From Wuchereria bancrofti (Eukaryota; Nematoda; Chromadorea; Rhabditida; Onchocercidae), in assembly GCA_005281725.1 (NCBI GenBank), contig SSBO01000003.1:10777591-10841590 (forward strand): a stretch of DNA of 64,000 bases. The letters run 5' to 3'. Position 1 is the stretch's first letter. Every line of letters starts with the position of its first letter. A model generated the notes under the pieces. The model saw only the letters and a program-made list of their open reading frames with translations, was not told the origin of the DNA and ran no database searches. The position numbers and the translations under genes are program-made. This document shows positions 41,033 to 54,300 of the stretch, one piece after another.

Positions 41033-43076
41033 ATGTACCACACCATCATTCTTCTCCTGGTGCTGCTTCATAAATCGATGTCACCGAAGAGTGGTCTCGA
41101 AGAAGAAGAAGAAAAAACAAGCCATTTGATCAGAAAACACTTCTATGATGGCAACAAGATTGTACTGCCACTTTCCAAAAGTGCCACTATTCAGTTGTTA
41201 AATCATTGGGTTCAGCAAGCTGCTAGTGGCTTTATGGCAGCTTTTGCCAGCAAAAGGTTAATTTGAATTTCCGTGTTTTAATTTATCACTTCAGTACTTT
41301 CTCGGAAACTTGATACTGATCAGCTTATGTTCGTTGATAAATGATAACTGTTGACGACATTTGTAACTGGGGACATGAGAACAATATTTGTCTGTATGAT
41401 CCTGTAAATATTCACAGTAAATCTGTATTATCAGTACTTCTAACTTGAAGGATGTCAAACTTTTTAACAGTTCATAAATCATTGCAAATTCTAGGATGAA
41501 AAAATTGAACGCTCGAAATAGTGAACAATTTCATTATTGTTCTAAGGAAGCAAATTCGATTACTAAGCATGCAAAATGTGTTGTGGATCTATTGATGTTG
41601 GAGAAGACGCAAAGTTTTCCATTTTTTAAATTTCCACAAAGTCTTGAAGGCTTTTTGAGAATTAGTAGAGCGGATGGTCAAGTTCATTGGCATATTTCAG
41701 AATTTCGTGTCAGAAAAAATGTAGGATGACACTTGGTACTATGACATCTTAGAAGTTCTTTTATAAACTGCTTTGCAAAACATATAGTTCAATTCAGTTC
41801 GTGACCACGTGGATAATTAGGTTCACTGAGGTGACAGTGGTGCTTTTGATACCGAATTTTTTCTTTCGTTTCAGTCAAAATTCGTAAATCTGGAAATGCA
41901 AAACGGAAGTACGAAATGCTAAAATACCTTCCGACCTGGAAAATTACACTGCGCAAACCAGATACCAGAATTGACCGGAATCGGAAATATATGCCCAAGT
42001 CCGATTATTGGATAGGCAAATTTCGCATATTTCGGCATAAACGAGCTGCAGAAAAAGCAAAATGGAAAATAAAGAGAGTTAACAAAGATTCATATCGGTT
42101 GCTAGCTGATAAAGATACAAAGACAGCTTTTGGAATGATTATAAATGGGTTGAAAAAAACTCTTCAAAAATTGAAGCGCCAAGAAACTTCTAAACCGTAA
42201 GCCTACAAATTTCCCTTTACCTCAGATAACCGTTTCATTTTTGAATTCTCAAACTATTATTGAATGTTGGAATATACCGCGAAATCTATACGAAATTATT
42301 ACCCTAATAAAACATATTTGCACAGCATCTTGAAGTCTCTTTCGAAGTGATCTAAGTGATAATGTCTGATAAACTTCTCATCAATCACACTGTTTCAGAT
42401 GGTCGGCAATATTAGCTGACATACGGCATTTAGTTATGCAAGTGAAGGAACGAGAGGAATTATCGAAGATGTTTGGAATTAAAGCCCAAAATAATGTTTG
42501 TTTTTCAAATTTCCTTCATACACAATTGTTGTAAAGAAGATGCAATAATCCCAAAGAATCTTTTCAGGGTATCAATTTAAGTAACCTTAAAAAAGTACTG
42601 ATTGATCCGAGAAAGGCAAAAATATCACGAGACAGTCGAATGCAGTTAGCTGCATCACTTTCAAAACTGCTTCGTGACGCTACACTTCTTGCAGTCGCAA
42701 TGTCAAATCAAAGCATTTCAAATTTGCATAATAAAACAATCCGAATAGCATCACCCAGATTTTTTTCAATTTTGCCAGATGACGACACACAAAATACAGT
42801 ACGTCTTCATCCCTCATTACACTTTTTTCCACACTTTTTTTTTTTTTTGAAAATGTCTATCATTCCTAAACTCGAATTCAAAGTTAAATTTAGTTTTATA
42901 TTTCCAAGTTTTTGCAACGTAGTTGCGAGTTAATTTTTCACTTACTAATTGGTCCATTCATTATATGTTTATTTGGACTATATATTGACTAGAAAGTTGA
43001 AAATTCTGACCCAAGCAGATAATCTTCGTCCCGAAGAAGATTTAATTCCGCCTCATGTCAACCATCGTCATCTGAC

Positions 43077-43118
<42 letters not shown>

Positions 43119-45195
43119 CAATTTGAATTTCAATACTACACTCACAGAAATGGTTGCAGGAAGCTTTATTGTAAAGGCTATAATAAATTCTTTGCAAATT
43201 TTGATTTGAAATATACTTACAAGCATAAAATATGAAAATATTAGGGCACTTAATGGCACTTGAAGTTTGTCCTACAATTATTTCAGATGAATTTACTTTC
43301 ACCATCAATTTTAAGTCTGCATAATGACGGCGAAAGCATGGAACGCAAACTGAGTATATCAGGATTGCTTGGTGCATTCAAATTGATGGATGAACAAGAT
43401 CAAAATGCACTGCTCGAACTGATCTCCGAAGCTTCTGGACTTACTGAAACTATACAACAAATTCATGTTTGTTTACATATTTCACATTTTCATCGAAATT
43501 TCTAACGCCCATTTACAAATTGAAATTGCAACTAAAAGAAAATGATATGAAAAGAGAAAATCTTATGTAAACATTTGGATCAATTCAGTTAGACTGTGAT
43601 GACTAACTCATAACTGGATGAATAAACCTATTAAATCCTAAACTCAGAACCTAAAAAAAACCACTCAATTTTGAACAATAACTTCCAGCACGAAAACCTA
43701 ATAAGATGGAAATTTAAGCCTAATTAAATGAATCCAATCGATAATTAACTAAAACTGATCGAAATACATTTAAATGCTAACAGAAAAATCGAGATTTTAG
43801 AAAAAACTTGAAATGGAAAATAACAATATGCGCCACGGCAAAGGTATCGATGGGCAGCCACTGTATTTCACGAAACAAAACGTCAGCGAATTGTACGGCA
43901 AAATAGAAGGCGATAAAATCGATACATTTGAGAAACTCTACAAGACATTAAGCAAATCACAAGTTCATTTTTGACTTAAATCTCAAATAGTGCATAAAAT
44001 AAGCAAAATAAGCAAAATTGAGATTTCATTTAAATTAGATAAGATAAATTCCTATGAAAAACTTCACTTTTTAAAAATAATTCATCCCACGTTGCTGTAA
44101 AGGATGTTGTAACTTAAATTACACATTTGCGTTCGTTCACTTTCTGAATACCAACCGATACAAAATCAACCAGAATATACTCACATATTATGCTGCATAT
44201 GCATTTACTTCTTTTCGAATTTTTATATTGCAATTCAATTTAAGTAATATCAATTTCAGTTATTAAATAAGACATTCCAAGCTTCTTTCAGTTCTGCCTG
44301 AGTGCTTCTCGTTTTTAACGTCACTTAAATCCGTACTCATATTACGACGCTGCCCTAACGCTGCGACCTCAAGAAAGAAAAGTGAAACAAATTGTTTAAT
44401 ACGTGGAAAATGTTACAGATTGATGAAATGAACGTCACTGGTTACGCAGTACTAAGCAAAAGACAGCTAAAACTCATTTATGGTCAGCCATCACCGTATT
44501 ACCATCCAGTTGTCCTGAAGAGACTGTCGAAATTGCTGAATCAAAATGACGGATTACAGAAATCGCTTGAAAGTGATTTGAGCAAATTAGCAAAATCAGA
44601 AAAATTTGGCCTACAGAAAGAAGAATTACACCGAAGACAAAAGCGCTTCGGTATTTCCCTTTCACCCTTCCTACTGTCACCATTTATACTAGCATCAGGA
44701 GCCCTGTCACAGCCAGTCCTTCTTTCTCCAGTAATCTTGTCACCCATAGTCTTGAGTCCAGCGATTCTTGGTCCCTTCATCCTGAGCCCTTGGATATTCA
44801 ACCCAGTGATCTTATCACCTCGAATTCTTGCTCCTTTCATCCTCAATCCTTTCATTTTCTCTCCTCTAGTGCTATCACCCGTAGCACTACATCCATTCAT
44901 CCTTTCTCCTGGCATATTCAATCCGTTAGTTCTATCCCCGTTGTCTTTGTCACCCTTCATACTTTCACCTCAAGTGGCAACGCCACTGATACTGTCACCG
45001 ATGATACTAAACCCGCTGATACTGAATCCAATGGCTTTATCACCGCTCGTTTTCAGTCCCTTCATTCTATCACCACTTGTTTATTCACCTCAATATTTGT
45101 TCGCTCTCGTCTTTAGCCCTTACCTGCTTTCGCCAATAATTGAAAGCAAATTGATCAATAGCACGGTTATTATGTCACCAAGTATTTTAAGTTAG
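41033..45195 (+). CDS. MLT-10 family moulting-cycle protein
   Basis: Secreted protein of the MLT-10 family (moulting-cycle domain DUF644 plus proline-rich tandem repeats), expected to be made by epidermis around moults and to act in cuticle exchange. Exons: 41033-41256, 41495 to about 41706 or 41676, 41875-42196, 42399-42495, 42568-42798, 43287-43466, 43801-43962 and 44419-45195, giving about 735 residues. The N-terminus [17 protein letters not shown] is a signal peptide. Family-type blocks follow: RFFSILPDD, then [14 protein letters not shown] at the start of the exon at 43287, [11 protein letters not shown], and [20 protein letters not shown] in the last exon. A dibasic RRQKR site comes next, then about 180 residues of five-residue units of the form [SN]-P-hydrophobic-hydrophobic-hydrophobic. 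The junction after the second exon is uncertain: the GTAGGA donor gives the wrong phase, whereas weaker donors after 41676 or 41706 keep the frame. Which paralogue this is cannot be said. Confidence 0.87.
43079..43117. repeat. GT dinucleotide tract in an intron
   Basis: About 19 GT units in the intron between the exons ending 42798 and starting 43287 of the MLT-10-like gene. Likely polymorphic in length. Confidence 0.9.
44650..45190 (+). repeat. Tandem 15-bp coding repeat (SPxxL-type pentapeptides)
   Basis: The last exon of the MLT-10-like gene encodes roughly three dozen five-residue units such as [20 protein letters not shown] and FSPLV. Codon use varies freely between units while the residue pattern is kept, so this is an old, selected protein repeat and not a recent DNA duplication. 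Confidence 0.85.
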
Positions 45196-46588
45196 CAATA
45201 ACAACGCAGTAAATCTCGACAATTCTCTCCATCTCTCTCTCCCTCACCCTCTTTCATCCTCTCTTATATATATTGTATAGATAACACTTACTGATAATAA
45301 TGTTTAAGAAATTCCAATTGATAAAAAATGTTGCAAAAAAATGTTTTGTTTCCAGCATAGCACAAGATTCTTTTTCTCAGTCATCTATCCCGAGATGTAG
45401 AGAGAAAAGAAGAGGGAAAAAGAATATAAACTGCTTATCAGTATAATGTTTAAACGAACTGATTAGTCGATCCTTCAAAATGATCAAAAAAGAATTGCTT
45501 CTCAAATTATTCATACGATCACTTTTTTTGCCTAAAATCCGATCAAACAAACAATAAACATTTTCTCCAACATATTTATTCATTTCCAACAATTAATCAA
45601 CTGAAGCAGTGTACCACTTTAATTAAACAAAATAACATCTGCTGATAAAAAATTTACCCTAACGATTAAAATTCAGAATTCATATCTTAAATTTATACAA
45701 ATACGAAACGCAAGGAAGTCCTGTTTCTTTAGTAATAATTAAAATAATAATAATAGTGAATTAATTAATCAATTTAATTAAATAAATAAATTAAACAAAT
45801 AATTAAAATAAATAAGTAAATAAAATAAATAAATAAACATGTATTCATTGCTTCAATTAGTCACATAAAATCAACGTTCTTTCGAATGCTTCTTTCTCTA
45901 GCAATGAAGTGCTCACAATGACTGCTTCCATTGTCAACACTCACTATTTCACATTTTACCGTTATTTCTCACAATCTCTAGTGCCTCTCTCACATTACAG
46001 CAATCTTGCACCAACTCTCCCATCCACTGTGCAAAACTATCTGCAACAATCTTTAACCTCCAGTGGCACACTATTTCACAGACTCACCAGACCTCTCCCC
46101 TCTCTCTCAAAGCCATGCTACTCACCCAACACTGACGTATTGCAAGGAGTATCTCTTCCATTTCTGATTGTAGCGGAACTTTACAAAGATTTCTGTAGGT
46201 GTTGCATGTCTCGCACATGCAACGGTTCACGAAATACAGTTTCCCAAGCTATGTTTTAAATGTTGCGTTGCTGGTGGGCTTCGAGTAGGGCTTGTCCGTT
46301 CCTATTCAAATTGTTGTTCTGCATGAACTGAGCATCAACAAATTTTTAGAAATAGTTATGGACTGTTTATCATGAATCATGGAATTCATCCTAGTTCACT
46401 GTAAATTGTAAGCAATTACAAATATTCCCATTAAACTGTAACAGTTTTTTAGCAGTAATTTGGCTGAGTTGTAAATAACAGTTTTTAGCGGCTGCGATGG
46501 AAGTGAAGTATTCTACAAAGTTTTAGATATTCTCGAGATTAGTCACGTGGTATTCATACACTGATACGAGGTGTTACTTCCATTTCAG
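45196..46588. other. Spacer between MLT-10-like and UQCC2-like genes
   Basis: Starts with a pyrimidine-rich stretch (45220-45260), then AT-rich DNA with AAT/AAAT repeats at about 45735-45840. A plus-strand open frame at 45909-46259 is less AT-rich but has no domain, no splice chain and lies beside C-rich pyrimidine runs; I do not call it a gene. Confidence 0.5.
46581..46588 (+). promoter_or_regulatory. Splice acceptor abutting the UQCC2-like start codon
   Basis: CATTTCAG directly followed by ATG. With no coding exon before it, this is what a spliced-leader trans-splice site looks like in nematodes, leaving a mature leader made only of the spliced leader. A cis-spliced 5' untranslated exon would look the same. 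Confidence 0.55.
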
Positions 46589-47338
46589 ATGGCATCGAAA
46601 TTTTACAAACGCTTCCTTCGATTAGCTTCACGTTGGCCGCAACATTCCGAAAACTTGCAGTCAGCAGATCGAGATGCAGCGGTATTTCTAAAGAATGAAA
46701 TAGAACGGATATTTCGAAAAGAGCAGAATATTTTCCAGGATGAATTTTGCGAAAAACGATTTGAAAGTATATTTTTCTGTTCACCTATTTACAAATAGCA
46801 CATTTGCGGTATATGTGGCAGGAATATTTTGAGAACGATTGAAAATATATTTTGAAAAAGACTCGAAAGGATATACTTTTGATAGATGTGGAATATAAAA
46901 GTACTGAAAATGAGTAAGCTTAAGCAAAGAGTACAATGAGTAAAAGGACCAGAACATTGATATTCCGACGTCGTAATAATGAATCCATTTTTTGTTTTTT
47001 CATTATGGAGCGATGCTGAAATGATTTCAGGTTTGGAACAGCTTGTTTCGAATAACCATTTGGATAACTTTCCCTGTAATTACAAAGCAGGTGCTATGGC
47101 TTTGTCGCTTAAACAGTTAAGGAAGATAAATTCACCAGAAGGACGTTTTATGTTAGGCCTAGAATTACAACCACCTGGAACAGACACAGTTAATAAAGGA
47201 ATCTTTGCTAGGCTATTCAATAAAATGAAATTGGCAATATATCGCAAAGGACTTTTGAGGAAGTCACCGATTGAATTTTCAGATATTGAGTTAGATATTT
47301 CAGCATTACCGAAACCTAAAAGAGAGTCGGCGAGATAA
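46589..47338 (+). CDS. UQCC2: UQCC2-like mitochondrial complex III assembly factor
   Basis: Likely orthologue of UQCC2 (MNF1; yeast Cbp6 is the counterpart), which with UQCC1 binds newly made cytochrome b during assembly of ubiquinol-cytochrome c reductase in mitochondria. Two exons, 46589-46766 and 47031-47338, join in phase 1 and give 161 residues. The first half shows the family pattern: [13 protein letters not shown] near the start, then a helix ending in FRKEQN, then [13 protein letters not shown] across the splice, which lines up with the CxxxYESLxxL block of animal UQCC2. [10 protein letters not shown] near residue 100 matches the LSLEEYKxI block. The last 60 or so residues, containing [16 protein letters not shown], are basic and longer than I expect from vertebrate proteins. 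The family match was made from remembered sequence patterns and not by a search. Confidence 0.8.
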
Positions 47339-48242
47339 AAGACTCGAATTTAAAATATTTTACTACAGACAAAATACCTTTGGTAACTTGATTAGCACTG
47401 ATCACTAGATAGATATTTATTTGAAAGTGCTGTAATGGTAATCCACTTACATCCATATTTTCTTCAAATCCTTTGTGAAATGTTATCCTGGAAATAGGAA
47501 CTGTTATTTTTACAATCTCTTTCAAACAATTTGTAAATTTTCATCTATAGGAGTAGAGATTAGCTTCTTGTAGTCCATTCGATTGTCAGTCAATAATTTG
47601 TCCATTGACTCTAACTTTTGACATTATTTTTGGGCATTCTTTCTAATGCAGAAATAATTACTTAGTCCTCAAATGTGGTCAGAGTGCCAAACTTGGAATA
47701 GCCTATACTGCAAAGTGATGTTGGTGCATTGTTATCTTTGTATTTGTTTTCACAACTTTGCTAATTTATAAAGCATATATGAATGTGGTTGTGGTGATTT
47801 AATATTAATGAGAAGGATGTCAATATGTTTTAGTATTCCCTAATTGATTTCCTTACTAACTGATTTTCTTATTGTTGACCTAATTGATTTTTTTACGTGA
47901 ACGACGTAATTAGCCGAATCGTGGTCTATTTTTACTGTATTTAGTGACATGTGTAACTTAGGTATTGTTTATTGATTATAATAATCTAATTATATAATAT
48001 TACTTTTTAATATGTAAATAAAGAATAGTAAAATTAATTCTACTTCGTTATGATTTTTCTATGCCAAGTTTTCTTTTCTTTGCTACTTTTTACGAATAAT
48101 TTGTAATTTTCTTCTTGCACTTTTTTTTCGGTTTGAACAGTACATTTTTTTCTAGTGGTACTTTTATTTCAGTCACCGTTAACCTTATTAATTTTGTTGA
48201 TTTCAAATGAAATTGATGAGATAAGTGTTCCAAACAGTTATT
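47339..48242. other. Spacer with poly(A) signal and downstream acceptor
   Basis: A long 3' UTR of the UQCC2-like gene is suggested by an AATAAA at 48017-48022. About 150 bases later a good acceptor, TTTTATTTCAG, ends at 48172, 70 bases before the next start codon. This order and spacing match an intercistronic region in a nematode operon. Confidence 0.55.
48017..48022 (+). terminator. Poly(A) signal AATAAA of the UQCC2-like gene
   Basis: AATAAA about 680 bases after the stop and about 150 bases before the next splice acceptor. Confidence 0.5.
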
Positions 48243-50738
48243 ATGACGTCAACTACAGAAGGTTAGTTTTTTGTTTCCGAAATTAATAGATTTTGAAGAT
48301 TTTAATTCAAAGTTTGCAGTTTTGCTGGCGAACAGTGAACTTATTGGTAATCTATTTTACATCAGTTCTGTAGCAGTACTTTGTCAAAGACAAGCAGTTA
48401 ACTGTTGAAACAGTTTTGCTGGTTCAGTAGTTTTACTTTAGCATCTAGTAATGAGTGACATGACTCTTCACCGAGCACGTTAATAAGATTCCATGCTTTC
48501 CTTTTGAAAGAAATTTAAAAAACTTATGTTTATTAAACCATCAATTGGCTAAATTTCTTTTATATGGCTTCTTATATTCTGTTCTGTTTTTCCTGTTTTT
48601 TAATTGCCGAAATTTTAGTTTTAAAATGGCAACGTTTCTTCATTGCTGCTGGTATCCCAGGTACAGTTGCATTAAAGTACTCTAAATCCTTTGCTGACCA
48701 GCGAATGCAATTTACAATGTTAGATGTCCTGGATAAGTCGTTGCTGATTGAGCTTGGTATTGTAACAGTCGGTGATCAGGTGGGATTAGTTGTTATGATG
48801 TATTCTTAAATCTATAATGCTGATGAATTTCACCTATTCTGATATATTAGCTTTTGCTTAATCATATGTCAACAGTACTTTGACTTGATTTAAATATGAT
48901 AATCATTAAATGATTTGGTTCCTCTGTCATTAAGTATGATTTAGTTTCTCTGAAAATATTTAGATCGCTGTTCTGCAACACATTCGAAAACTAATGTCAT
49001 CTAGGAAAGAAAAAGTGGACTGCAACTCGTCAGCATTGGAATCGAATAGTATATCCGCTGCAAGAGGTTTCTTATTTATGATGAAGAGTAGCTGATGACT
49101 TAAGGGGAGTCATATAATTATTTCTTGATTTTTTAAAATTTGGTGAAGAAATCTATTTTTTGTGCAAATAATTTTTTGAAAAATTTATGATGCATAGAAA
49201 TTCCAGAACCGAAAGTGGTATCAGCAGCACCAGACCGTGACGACATTTATCACATTCATCTACCAGTTGGTACAACACCAAAAACTCGAGCTATTCTTCA
49301 AAAACACAGCATGCTAAAATCTGCAGGTTAATAATAGTGGGAGTTCATATTCTGCACAGATTATGATCATAAGGTCATTTGCCTAACATCTTTTTTGATG
49401 AGTCAGGTTGCAGCACTTTGAAAGAGATTGATGTTCATAACTCGCGACTTTTAATCCATCAACCGAAGCGAAACCAGTAAACTTCTAGGGATCATTCAGT
49501 AATTCTTGTTTAGGTTTGTTGAAACGTGGTTCCAGTGGGATACGACAGTCAGGGAAGGATATTCTTCCATCAGCAAAACAGAAGAATGGAGTTTGTCAGA
49601 ACAGTACAGCAAACAGCAAATACAGTGTTACTAATGCGGCAGCATCGTCAGGTATGATAGAGCCTTGTTTCAGCCTTAAATGAAATATTTATTTCAGTTA
49701 TAGTTCTTTCTCCAATGAATTTGTCAAAAAAATTGTCTTGATATCTGACAGACGATCGAATTTAAAAAGTAGAGACGAATTAAAATTTCACTTTATTTAG
49801 GAAAGAAAAAAAAATTTCACTTTATTAGAAAAGAGTAAGTTATTTAATACTTGATAATCTTTTTGAATAGCCTAATGACCATTATTTATTCACTATACTA
49901 TTGAAATCATGCAGCTAATAACCTTGAAGAGCAGATAATGCAATAGATTTTCAGCTACACTATCGTGTGAATTTTAGAAGTGTCTTCTACTACGGATGAA
50001 TTTTATGATCGTTTGGGTGTTAAAGGTCTCGTATCCGACCAGCTGGGTATACGAAAATATTCTGGGTAATATTTATTAAAGTACACATTTTAAAACAATA
50101 TAAATATTTTGAGAAGGAATTATAATTGCCTATTCATATCCGATATGCTTCTTTTTCTTTGTGATTTAGATAACCGTTCGTCAGATTTAATGTAATAGCT
50201 TCAAGCTGCATCACCTTTCAGGAGTATTCGAACAAATGCTTCATCATCAGCAAGCTTATTTGAACGTGCCTTCAATGAAAGTGCAGTGAACCATATTGCA
50301 GAACCAGTATTTCGAGTTAGAATCAGTGGAATGGAGGCGTGGAAGTCTCGCGACAAAATAAATAATCCAGTCAATATTTTGAAATTTGTTTTATGCTAGA
50401 AATGGTCCACAACTATTCTTACAAATATTGAGTTTCTTCCAAAAGTTCGCAATAAATCGTAGCTTTTCTGAGGTAGTTGTAATATTCTTTTATGCATGAC
50501 AGTGGTGATGCCAACTTTTGGGCTATTGTAACTTGGGCCATGGATGCTAATGCATCATTTATATCTAAACCATTCTTTTATCAAGCATAATTTCTAGATT
50601 CGGTCAAAGTTCACCGGAGCAATAAGAAAACAGAGGGTACAACGTGCTGCACCCATAAAGAATACAGCGCTCTCCATTGTTAACACGAGACGGATTGTTG
50701 GTCGGGGCAGACCATCTGTTTTTTATCGTCTGGGTTGA
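48243..50738 (+). CDS. C19orf47-like SAM-domain protein
   Basis: Homologue of the animal protein known as C19orf47, whose role is not established. Eight exons close in frame: 48243-48261, 48619-48779, 48964-49066, 49207-49326, 49514-49651, 49978-50065, 50222-50369 and 50598-50738, giving 305 residues. Residues 8-75 form a SAM-like domain: WQRFFIAAGIPGTVALKYS, ML-D-LDKSLL, then ELGIVTVGDQIAVLQHIRK. Further on is DIYHIHLPVGTTPKTRAIL, matching the conserved YxIHxPxGTTPRTRKIL block of the family, then EFYDRLGVKG and LFERAF, and the C-terminus RGRPSVFYRLG matches the SVFxRLG ending. The short RLG boxes repeat through the protein as in vertebrates. The first exon encodes only six residues, so the true start could differ. 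It sits between the UQCC2-like and EAPP genes on the same strand. Confidence 0.85.
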
Positions 50739-51369
50739 TCACTGATAAGCTACAAATTTAATTTAAAAAACACTGGCATTATTTGAAAAAACGTGTGATC
50801 TTCAAGTCCAGATGTGTTGTCAATTTAAATTAATCTTTTTTTACTAATTTTTTGCCCTTCCTGTTTGGATCTGTTTGATTTTGGCATGCTATCGATTAAT
50901 CCCATGTTCTTTTTTCCTATAAAGTTACAGGAATCTTTGTAGCATTACGCTGTAGTCTGTTAATTTCAGTCTGAAGAATTATCTCTTTCGCTATTCATAA
51001 TTTTAGATTTATTACTTTTTTCCTGCTTTCAAGAAATATTTGTCTTCTAATTAGCATTTTTTAAGAAAGTTCATCTTATTCGATTCTTATTCGAAAATAA
51101 AACTCTTGCTGTCATTCAGTTCAAGTGGTAAATCGTGGTTTTGGCAACATCTTTCAGCATATCTGTCGTTTTTTTTTTTCTTTCTAATTTTATGAATAAC
51201 TTCCAAATAACTTTTCTTCGCAAATTCAGTTATTGATATCTTTACAAGATCTACAATCCAATGTTTTTGATATTATTTAAATTTTTGATGTATTATTTAA
51301 ATTATGTATATTTTAGATACATGTCATTCCAGAAGATGCATGTAATTTAAGTTTGAATTCCAAAGACAA
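50739..51369. other. Spacer between C19orf47-like and EAPP genes
   Basis: About 630 bases with no open frame of note. AATAAA at 51096-51101 is a candidate poly(A) signal for the upstream gene. Two acceptors, ATATTTTAG ending 51316 and TCATTCCAG ending 51332, precede the EAPP start at 51370. The gap from poly(A) signal to acceptor is a little over 200 bases. Confidence 0.5.
51096..51101 (+). terminator. Poly(A) signal AATAAA of the C19orf47-like gene
   Basis: AATAAA about 360 bases after the stop codon and about 215 bases before the EAPP acceptor at 51316. Confidence 0.45.
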
Positions 51370-54300
51370 ATGGGCAGTGAACGTTTGGAACCGTTGGAAA
51401 CGCTCGAGAAAGATTATTACTTAGATGAGCGTAACGACTGGTATAGTGAAGGTGAACAAAGAGATAGCGAAAGGTTTGTAATTATTTGTCTCCATCTGTA
51501 TCATTATACATGAATTTTTTGTTTGGTTTCGAATTTTCGTAAAGTTGCAGTCCATTTTAAGTTTGCAGATCATATATGAATAATACAGCTCGTTGATCCA
51601 AAAAACATTTCAAACTTCAAATAAGACTTCTTAAATTGCCGAATATTTGTTGGGTTAGAGTTGATTTCCAATGCACAGAAATTTTGCTGAAAGATAAAAT
51701 ATAAAGGCAATAGAGTCTATTCTAACAACAGAACCAACCTATTAGTTCAACTGGTCAGCTATGTGTGTGATAGGTCAGCTCCGTTCTTAAATTTCTCCAG
51801 TTTTGTTTGCTTGATCCACTGCTTATAAATCTATAACTCCTGATCCTGTTGTTGAGATATCATCAAATATCTCTTCCTCTTCTTGATCGATTTTTACATA
51901 TCAAGTGAATCGCGGATCTCTGCTGCTACTGTTGGCTTGCTCTGATCGATCGGAATTAGTGAATGAGAAATTTCCTCTTGGACTGGTTATTCTTAACACC
52001 TTTTTCCCTTTTTTTTCTTGTCTTGGTGTCATCCTCATTACTTCTGTTTCTCTTCTGCCTATTTTCACGGATGTTTACTACCTTACAGTTAACCTTTTCT
52101 ATTTGGTCAAACCTGTTTTAATGACTGCGTCCTCTTTCATCTTTATCATGGTTAACTTTATTACTTACATTTGATCAAATACCAAATCACTTATCTAGTA
52201 ATCAGTTCACTCTGTCCTTTATTCTTACTACGTGAAAAATCACGAAAATATAACACAATTAAAATGGAAACAAGCAATGTGTTTATTACGCAAGAAGGGT
52301 TGGGTTCGCTTTTCCGAAAAATGTGTATATACACGACTAACATTTCACAAATTTAACATGAATTATATAAACACCTTAGGGAAGATTTATTATTCAAAAC
52401 TTCTAATTATGTAGCTATTTGTTAAACGGTGTTACTGGGCATCGTTACTGATACAGAATATATTATTATGATGTACTTATTCAGTGACATTTTTCTTTTT
52501 TTCAAGTTCTGATGATGAATTACGCGAGCAATTATGGGAATTGGCTGGCATGCGGTGCGACTCTGAGGAAGGAAAACGTAATATTTTAAATTACTTCGAA
52601 GTTGTCATTTCCTGAAATAATTTGGGTTTACAAATCTAATCGTTGGATTTGCGTTCTGTTCGTTTCAGAACAGGGAAAGGTGAAGAAATGGGATGAATTT
52701 GAAGCAGATATGAACAGTGAACTGAGCGAAAATTTTGTTGCGCATGCGTCGAAAATATTTTCTTTATTGAAGGAAGGAAATGCGAGGAAATTAGAAAGTA
52801 TGTTCTTGTCTTTATTGTGTCATTCTAGGTCTGTTGAACGCTTTGCAGTAATCATTTTAAAAATTTCCTTTGCTTTTTGTTGTAAACCTTCTTGGTGCAA
52901 GATTTATTTTCTTCTCTTTCCCTGCCTTTCTCTAGTGCAAAATCATTGATGGATTTTTTTGTTTCCCATTAAAATTTCAACACTTTTTTGGTCTGCTTTG
53001 ACACCTATAATGCTTTTAACGGAAATTTTAATGGAAATTTTGACAGGAATAAAGACTAATTTCATATTTTACCCGGATGATGGAAATTCTTCATTTTGGT
53101 GATTTTTCTTCAGCTTTTTGATATCTGTTTTTAAAAAATTACGAAATATCAGGAAATAATGTTAATTTTAGTTAACGACGAAAATGAGATTGATGCAAAA
53201 GGTCATGACAGCAAAGCTATACAAAATGAAACCACTTCAAACAGCTGTAATTATTTCAGTGCATTTGCATTTTATAAATAAAATTGGATTAAATGTTTAT
53301 GACTGGTATCAAAATTTTATGTTAAGCTCATTTTAAGCAGCGCAAAATTTTAGATGTTTCCCCATCAACGAGTAACAACAATTTTTCAAATAACTTTGCG
53401 AAATCGGTTAGTGGAACAAAGATTATTTGTGTGTTTCCTTTATAATTATTTATTAAAAATTTTGTAATTCGTTTGCTTCAAATACTTATAATTGATTTCT
53501 GAAATATTACTGTTGATCATCATGCATTTGTTATTTTAGGTGACTTTCGAAGACCAGCTAGACAAACTTACTGACTTTGAACGCAGTTCAAAATCGTCCA
53601 GTGATAACAGCAACTTATTATATAAGACATCAGACAAGGCAACAAAGAAGGCAAAAAATGAAGCAGTTGAATTTTATGATTCAGATGAAGATGAAGACAA
53701 TGAATGTTGGGTATTGATGTTTCAATTTTCCGAAATTTTTGTCTTTAGGCATAAGTTTTAAAATTATTCCTGAATTCTGGAGAGACATGGAATTTAGGGG
53801 TTGTTAAATTGCTATAATTAATTCAGGTACGGCATCATCGGGAACAATTGAAAATCGTAAAATCTTTGAACAGTTTTTCCAATGAAGATAGCGGAACGAA
53901 GCAAAAAAGAGATCAGGACCATGTAACTGATGCAGTACTGTCATGTCCTGCATGTATGTCGTTACTGACAAGAGATTGTCAAAGGCATGAACTTTATCTT
54001 AATCAGTATAGGTATGATTTTCCAAAATTTTTTTGAAATTAGAAATTAATAGCAATATGAAGATTATGGAAAACGTTGTTTTTCTAGCAATTTGTAAATG
54101 CAAATTTAAGGATATATTGTCTCTCGTTTTATCGTTAGGGAAAGCAACTGCTGGCACTGTTGTATATGAAGAAGAAGAAGAGGCACTCATAGCATTCACA
54201 ATATTTTAGAAGATAGGGATCGTGGCATGCTGGCCGAAGTGACTGATTAAGTAAATATCAGTAGTAGCAGTAGCAGAATTGTAAAGAAGTCACTGCCAAA

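Noticed and set aside
41707..41720. GTAGGA donor at 41721 as the end of the second MLT-10-like exon
   Set aside because: It leaves phase 0, but the next exon needs one carried base; taken literally the downstream frame stops after 15 codons. Weaker donors after 41676 or 41706 fit, so the end is left open.
45909..46259. 116-residue plus-strand open frame between the MLT-10-like and UQCC2-like genes
   Set aside because: Composition follows local C/T-rich runs; no domain, signal peptide or splice partner.
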